In this document: positions 59,285-64,000 of the stretch, piece after piece
How the letters are laid out: each line of letters starts with the position of its first letter
Position numbering within the stretch: the stretch's first letter is position 1
Source of the DNA: Lactifluus volemus
Lineage: Eukaryota > Basidiomycota > Agaricomycetes > Russulales > Russulaceae
Length of the DNA stretch: 64,000 nt
Direction of reading: 5' to 3'
Assembly: GCA_022376515.1 (NCBI GenBank)
Contig: WTXI01000103.1
Span: forward strand, 1 to 64,000
Program-made: the position numbers and the translations under genes
Notes under the pieces: model-generated
What the model was told of the DNA's origin: nothing
Databases searched by the model: none
What the model saw: the letters and a program-made list of their open reading frames with translations, nothing else

Positions 59285-59670
59285 TGTTGGAGATCGGACA
59301 TAAGCCAGCCCTAAAGTGGCTGCGCACGGACCATCGACGACAGATCGTCGAATTCGCTAGTCTATCCTTTTTCAACCGCTTGGTACTTTACTAGGGGCTC
59401 TGATGCCCACTTTTAATTTTTTCGAGTACCTTCGACTCCACTATAGCCCCTCCTCGTATTCACATTGCACATACGACGCCATGAGCATATAAGCCCCCGC
59501 CTGGCGGGGCAACACCTCAGCGTTTTCTTTTCCTCGCGCTGAGGTGAGTATCTTTATCTTTTTTCTTGTAGCTGCGGTAAAACTTATTGACTACTTGTTT
59601 AGTTAAACTACAATAGGTTAGCTACGAATACTAGCGTTTTCTTTTCCTCGCGCTGAGTTAAACTACAATA
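59285..59670 (+). repeat. Copia 3' LTR
   Basis: 386 bp, identical by eye to the 5' LTR except C at 59323 (T at 45963). It is preceded by a short G-rich tract (GAGGGGGTG), the likely polypurine primer, and followed by the target copy GGTTG (59671-59675). Confidence 0.93.
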
Positions 59671-60052
59671 GGTTGCGTGTCTAGCTCAAATATGCGGCAA
59701 GATTTCGCCTTTCTTATCCAATGTAAAGCGGCTTCTCATCGAAGCCACGCAGCGTGCAACGAATAAGGAGTTCCCAGATTGGAAAGACTTCGTGGATAAC
59801 CCTCAATGGCTGGAGATCTTCCACGCATTTTCGGCTTTGCAGCACATCCGTGTACCGCACAGACTGGGTGGGATTATTGCATCTGCGCTGCTAGAGCTCA
59901 CTGGAGAAAGGGTCATGGACGCGTTGCCTATGCTACACCACCTCTACCTTCCACCCCCCTCTGCATCCACGCAGCAAGCAATACAGCCATTCATTTCCTC
60001 GCGCCAGCGTTCCAATCACCCTGTCACTGTACATCTCACAGAAATGGACTGA
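59671..60052 (+). pseudogene. FB12, 3' part
   Basis: Continuation of FB12 after the copia element. It reads ACLAQICGKISPFLSNVKRL, the variable segment IEATQRATNKEFPDWKDF (close to FB3), DNPQWLEIFHAFSALQHIRV and the usual end HLTEMD with TGA at 60050-60052. It has no frameshift. Without its 5' half it has no start and is not expected to be expressed as protein. Confidence 0.88.
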
Positions 60053-62776
60053 TTGTCCGATGTCTGGATTAATCTTGATGCGTCGTCATCAATGCTATGC
60101 TCTTTTTGCCAGTACTTGTCTTTATAACTGTTCCCACCCCTCCCACGTTCTCACATCAGCTCCCTGCTACTTCTTGTATTTTGATGTACGATAAACAGGG
60201 GGTGCGCAGTTTGGTACCTCAGGCCAGAAGGAATATAGATCAGGGATTTTGTTGCGTATTATGGAATGATGCCAGGGGGAGTTCGGAATAATAAGCCGCA
60301 CATTGCTGGCACAACTGGGCATGTAATATTCGGTTGATGACTGCCACGACAAACTACTGTACTCATTTCATGAGAAATTTAGCAGCTCCTCTACGATACA
60401 CTGCAGACGTTTTTCTGGGACACAAAAGTCTATTCAGGGTATGAAAGAACGGAGCGTGGAGGTAGTGGTCGAGAAGTAACGAACTGAAGCCCATGTTGCT
60501 CGCCTTACCACTAACACTTCAACTCCGACTCTAAGCTCTAAAGTTCATTATCTCATACAATATGGCTGCCCGTCCTCCGCGAGTGCAAAGCCTGATCCGT
60601 TGTCTGGGAGAGCCCGCTGAGCGATGTCTTGATGTGGTGGCCACGCGCTCGGAGCATCTCCCAAAATCGACGAAAGTTGTTGGTAAGTGCCGTTGAAGCG
60701 TCGAAACGCCGTGTTTACACAAGAGAAGAAGCCGGAAGCGTTGGTCGAGCGGAGATGAGCGCATCAGAATGTCTGCTTCTCCATGGCTTTAACTGCTCGG
60801 CTTGGAGTCTCAGAGAGGTCGCAAGGTCTGGCGCCGGAGCTGTTACGCACATGGCGGCACGCGACGTTTCCTTCGCCATCTCCGGTGTCGTACTCGTATT
60901 TCCGACACGGTCAGTTGAGCATTCGGATCACTGGGAGTTTGATGACCTGCTCTTTCTTTTATACATCCCGTCGAAGCTCCGGAGAGCACCTGGTGGCTGT
61001 GACTCTTGATGAAATTTAAATTATGCTTCTTCTCTTGCTCGGGTGCCCGAAAAATGGTGTTGGTCGATGGGGCGGGAGTTGCGGAAGTGAGATCGCGGTC
61101 GCGAGCCATTTGGAACAGTAGACCCTATGTGATGGCGTCAGGTCGTTGCTCGGGTCGTAGTGGTCGGTGTACTCCCGGGCCAAGTTTTAACCAGAACTCG
61201 GACTGGATGGTAAGAGCAGAGGCACACGGTGGTCACGGCGGTGCGGTCGCTGCGGCCGCAAAACCAATTTCTTCAAGGCGGCGTTTGATTAGGAATAGTA
61301 ATCACATCCTCAAGAGCTCATGATCGAGATAATGATTAAGGGGGACCACAAAATGGTTTTGGCCATGCTTACCCTCTTGCTCGCGTGCCGAAAATGTTAT
61401 TGGTCAATAGAGTGGGAGTTGTGAAAGTGAGATGGCAGTCGCAGGCCATTTGGAACAGCAGGCACTGTAATGACGTAGACGGGAGCTTGTAACGGGGTGA
61501 GATCACACTGGTACCCGCGAGGATCTGGGTACGGGGACAGTGACTCATCGTGTTCTCCTAAAAAGGCGTGTTCAGAGGAGTCGGGCGGATGGCAGTGGGA
61601 GAAAACCGGCCGGGATAACTTCGCGGTCGGCCAGTCATTCCGGTCCGGCTAGACCTACCGCGGTAAGCTTGTAGGTGCGGAGGCAGTCGGTGGTGCGCTT
61701 CTCTGCGGCTGCAATCACAATTTCTTTTAAGGAGTTTGGTTAAGTATTCAGTGTATCCGATTGCATGGGAAACTGAGAGAGAAGGTCTCTGGAGGCTTCT
61801 ACTATACGCCTTGCCAGTGCAAGTGGAAATGTTGATTATAGTAATGTCGATTCCCACGGCCTGTCAGTCTTCAGTACTTCAGTCGCCACTTCATTGTCAC
61901 GCGCCTCGCCCTTGATGCTCTCCCTCCACCTGATACAAAATTTCGTCCACGCCGCCACCTAGGTATCCATGGCCAGGATTTACGTGACGAGCATCTCCTT
62001 GAGTCGACGTGATTCCCTTCAGGTCAGATCTCATCTCATCTCTTTTTCTTCCCTTTTCCCCTTTTCTCCTGCCAGTGCCGCGTGCGAATGTGATGGTCAC
62101 TCGCAATCCCCACTATCGTTGGCCTCGACTTTTCGTGTCTTCCCCTCCTCTTTTTGATAACACCTCTTGATTGGTGGCAATGGTGGTTCGTGGTATAATT
62201 ACTGTCCCTCGAGAATTAAAGTTGCCTTTTCATATTGGACACCACCTCCACGACTGAGCGCTCCTCTCGGACAGAATTGCATGTCAGTGTTAATATTCGG
62301 GAGAGTACTTACAGCACTGTCTCTCCACCTATGCCCTAAAGATGGCTCATCGCGGTGGACCACTCTGTCTTCAACTTATCTCTTATCGGCACCTTTGTAT
62401 TTTTCGTTACGATTGTGAATTATATATTATACTCAGTGGATGTTGGCCTCTATCGCTGCCGGAATGGGTGTATGGTTACGGGTCCGGTGGCTGTGGTGCA
62501 CGTGAATCATGTGACATGCAACGTGCGGCCGACCAATACTAGTATCCTTGCGCCTTGCGGCTCCGACATCCCTCAGCTGAACTGTCAACGTTTCTTCGAA
62601 GAGGTCTATTTCTCGCAGGTACGTCCAGATCCGGATCACTCACTGTGATAGCAGTCTAAGCTAACTCTGTGCTTGCTAAGTTGAGTTTCGAACTACTACT
62701 TGCCATCACACTCGATAGCCCATTAATTATCCATCTTCTCAACAAACAAGTGTTACTAGGGCAAGGGCAGGCCATT
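60053..62776. repeat. Spacer FB12-FB13, type 2 with an internal duplication
   Basis: Type 2 spacer. A segment of about 120 bp at 61,022-61,145 (CTTGCTCGGGTGCC...GGCGGGAGTTGCGGAAGTGAG) is repeated in diverged form at about 61,363-61,480. A plus frame at 60629-61009 (MSASECLLLHGFNCSAWSLR) recurs in the spacers after FB5 and FB10 but has no recognisable domain. No gene is supported. Confidence 0.55.
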
Positions 62777-64000
62777 ATGCGTCATCGGAAAGCGCGTATT
62801 AACCAAAGACAGCTGGGTACGTCTCACGACCATAGGCCGTGGCTAAAGCAATCACTCACTTGGATCGAGTAGACCCGACTTCTTTCCCACGCATGACAAT
62901 CGGATCCCTCCCTGACAATGTCATCCTAGACATCTTCGATTTCTATCGAACGTCTTGTAACTTCCCCCCCTCCTATCGGTGGTGGCACGTGCTGGTTCAC
63001 GTATGCGGAAGGTGGAGATACATTGTGTTTGAATCACCGCTTCGTCTTCATTTGCAACTTTTATGCAATGCGGACAGACCGGTGAAGGAGACGCTTGATG
63101 TCTGGCCACGCGGCATTCCTATCGTCATAGATGAATCGAGACCGAGACTCCCTCTGAGTGGAGCTAACATTATTGCCGCACTCGAGCATCACGATCGCGT
63201 ATCCGAAATCCATCTCGCTATAACAAGTACTCTATTGAAGCGACTCAACAAAGCGATGAAGAAGCCGTATCCAGTTTTGACACATCTTCGCCTTCATTCT
63301 TCGAATTCTGCACCGGTGCTTCGCGATACCTTTTTGGGTGGATCTGCCCCGCGCCTAGAATCTCTCAGCTTGGTTGGTATTCCATTTCCGGCACTACCAA
63401 AATGGCTTCCATCTTGCCATGATCTTTCCTTTATTTTCCTCGAGAAGATACCTAATTCTGGGTACATCCCACCCGAGACAATGGCCACAGCCCTATCCGC
63501 GTTGACCAAGCTTAAATTTGTTCACATTGGGTTCGAATCCCTAGCTTCTCGTCCTGATCCACGGAATAGACCTCCCTTTTCATTGACACCCGTTGTTCTC
63601 CCTGCTCTCACCCGTTTGGTATTTGAAGGCGCTAGCGAATACTTTGAGGATCTTGTGGCTCGGATCGACACTCCTGCTATTATTTCCGTCGACACACGGT
63701 TCTTCAATCGACTCAATTTTGACATCCCACGTTTCCTCCAGTTTATCTGTCGCACACAAATCCCCGGGTCCTTAGAGGAAGCGAAGTTGTCCTTTGTTGG
63801 TGGAAGCGCCTCCATCAACGTTGGTCATCGTGGTCCACCGGGAGGGAAGGAATTTCGGATCGCTCTGTCTATCACGATATCGTGTCATGGGTTGGATTGG
63901 CAAGTTGCATGTCTAGCTCAAATATGCGGCAAGATTTCGCCTTTCTTATCCAACGTAGAACGGATTCTCATCGATACCTGTTACTTTAACGATGTAGTGT
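62777..64000 (+). CDS. FB13: F-box/LRR-like protein, open to the window end
   Basis: Exon 1 is 62777-62816 (MRHRKARINQRQL), the intron 62817-62872 and exon 2 from 62873. The frame is open to base 64000, covering about 390 residues and lacking roughly the last 90. The F-box core SLPDNVILDIFDF is followed by the long loop YRTSCNFPPSYRWW, as in FB9. An internal ATG replaces the GTG found at this place in most copies (RMTIGSLPDN). The later part (EEAKLSFVGGSASINVGHRG, ILIDTCYFNDVV) is almost the same as in FB2, suggesting recent exchange between units more than 50 kb apart. Whether it ends normally cannot be seen. Confidence 0.78.

Larger units (their letters stand above)
45925..59670 (+). mobile_element. 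Ty1/copia LTR retrotransposon inserted in FB12
   Basis: Two 386-bp LTRs (45925-46310 and 59285-59670) flank it, with the 5-bp duplication GGTTG on both sides (45920-45924, 59671-59675). The order gag, zinc knuckle, protease, integrase, reverse transcriptase, RNase H, with integrase before reverse transcriptase, defines copia. Without the nested gypsy element and its duplication it is 5,338 bp. I see one LTR difference (T at 45963, C at 59323). The single coding frame is broken by the gypsy insertion and by a TGA at 56503. Bases after the 5' LTR (GATTACGAGACCCGAGTC) should hold the primer site but I could not match them to a tRNA. Confidence 0.95.

Overview
The window looks like nuclear DNA of a filamentous basidiomycete, most likely an agaricomycete. 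The clues are short (about 50-60 bp) GT..AG introns, a large family of F-box/leucine-rich-like genes of agaricomycete type, Ty1/copia and Ty3/gypsy (chromodomain) LTR retrotransposons and a Tad1-like LINE fragment. No rRNA, tRNA or CRISPR was seen. Reading frames that begin at GTG or TTG should not be taken as real starts here: the F-box genes begin at an ATG in a tiny first exon.

Layout. Positions 1-45,924 and 59,671-64,000 form a same-strand tandem array of thirteen copies (FB1-FB13) of one F-box-like gene, spaced about 3.5-5.5 kb apart. Each gene has exon 1 of about 40 nt (start like MRHRKARINQKRP), a phase-1 intron of about 56 nt and one long exon 2, giving proteins of about 468-492 aa. 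FB4, FB5, FB6, FB8, FB9, FB10 and FB11 are open throughout. FB13 is open to the window edge. FB1, FB2, FB3 and FB7 are broken. FB12 was open until a retrotransposon split it. The spacers are repeated too, in two main types plus recombinants, and carry relics of other genes: a 7TM (DUF6534-like) fragment, a minus-strand F-box relic of another subfamily, and unrecognised conserved short frames on both strands.

Positions 45,925-59,670 are a nest of retroelements. A copia element (386-bp LTRs, 5-bp target duplication GGTTG) sits in FB12. A gypsy/chromovirus element (454-bp LTRs, duplication GACCA) sits in the copia gag region just before its zinc knuckle. A 515-bp solo LTR (duplication AACCA) sits in the gypsy protease region. 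Removing each insert with one duplication restores the frame beneath it. The two LTR pairs differ by about one base each by eye, so both insertions are recent.

The gypsy element is the most mechanistically interesting item. It has an 11-nt site just after the 5' LTR that is an exact reverse complement of an 11-nt stretch starting 35 nt after the LTR TATA box (Tf1-like self-priming). It has a canonical -1 slippery heptamer directly before the gag stop with a strong stem-loop 5 nt downstream, and a long C-terminal extension beyond the chromodomain carrying a second zinc knuckle.

The F-box copies look like adaptor proteins of SCF ubiquitin ligases under birth-and-death evolution: a conserved scaffold, short hypervariable loops, mosaic copies, and pseudogenes beside intact paralogues.
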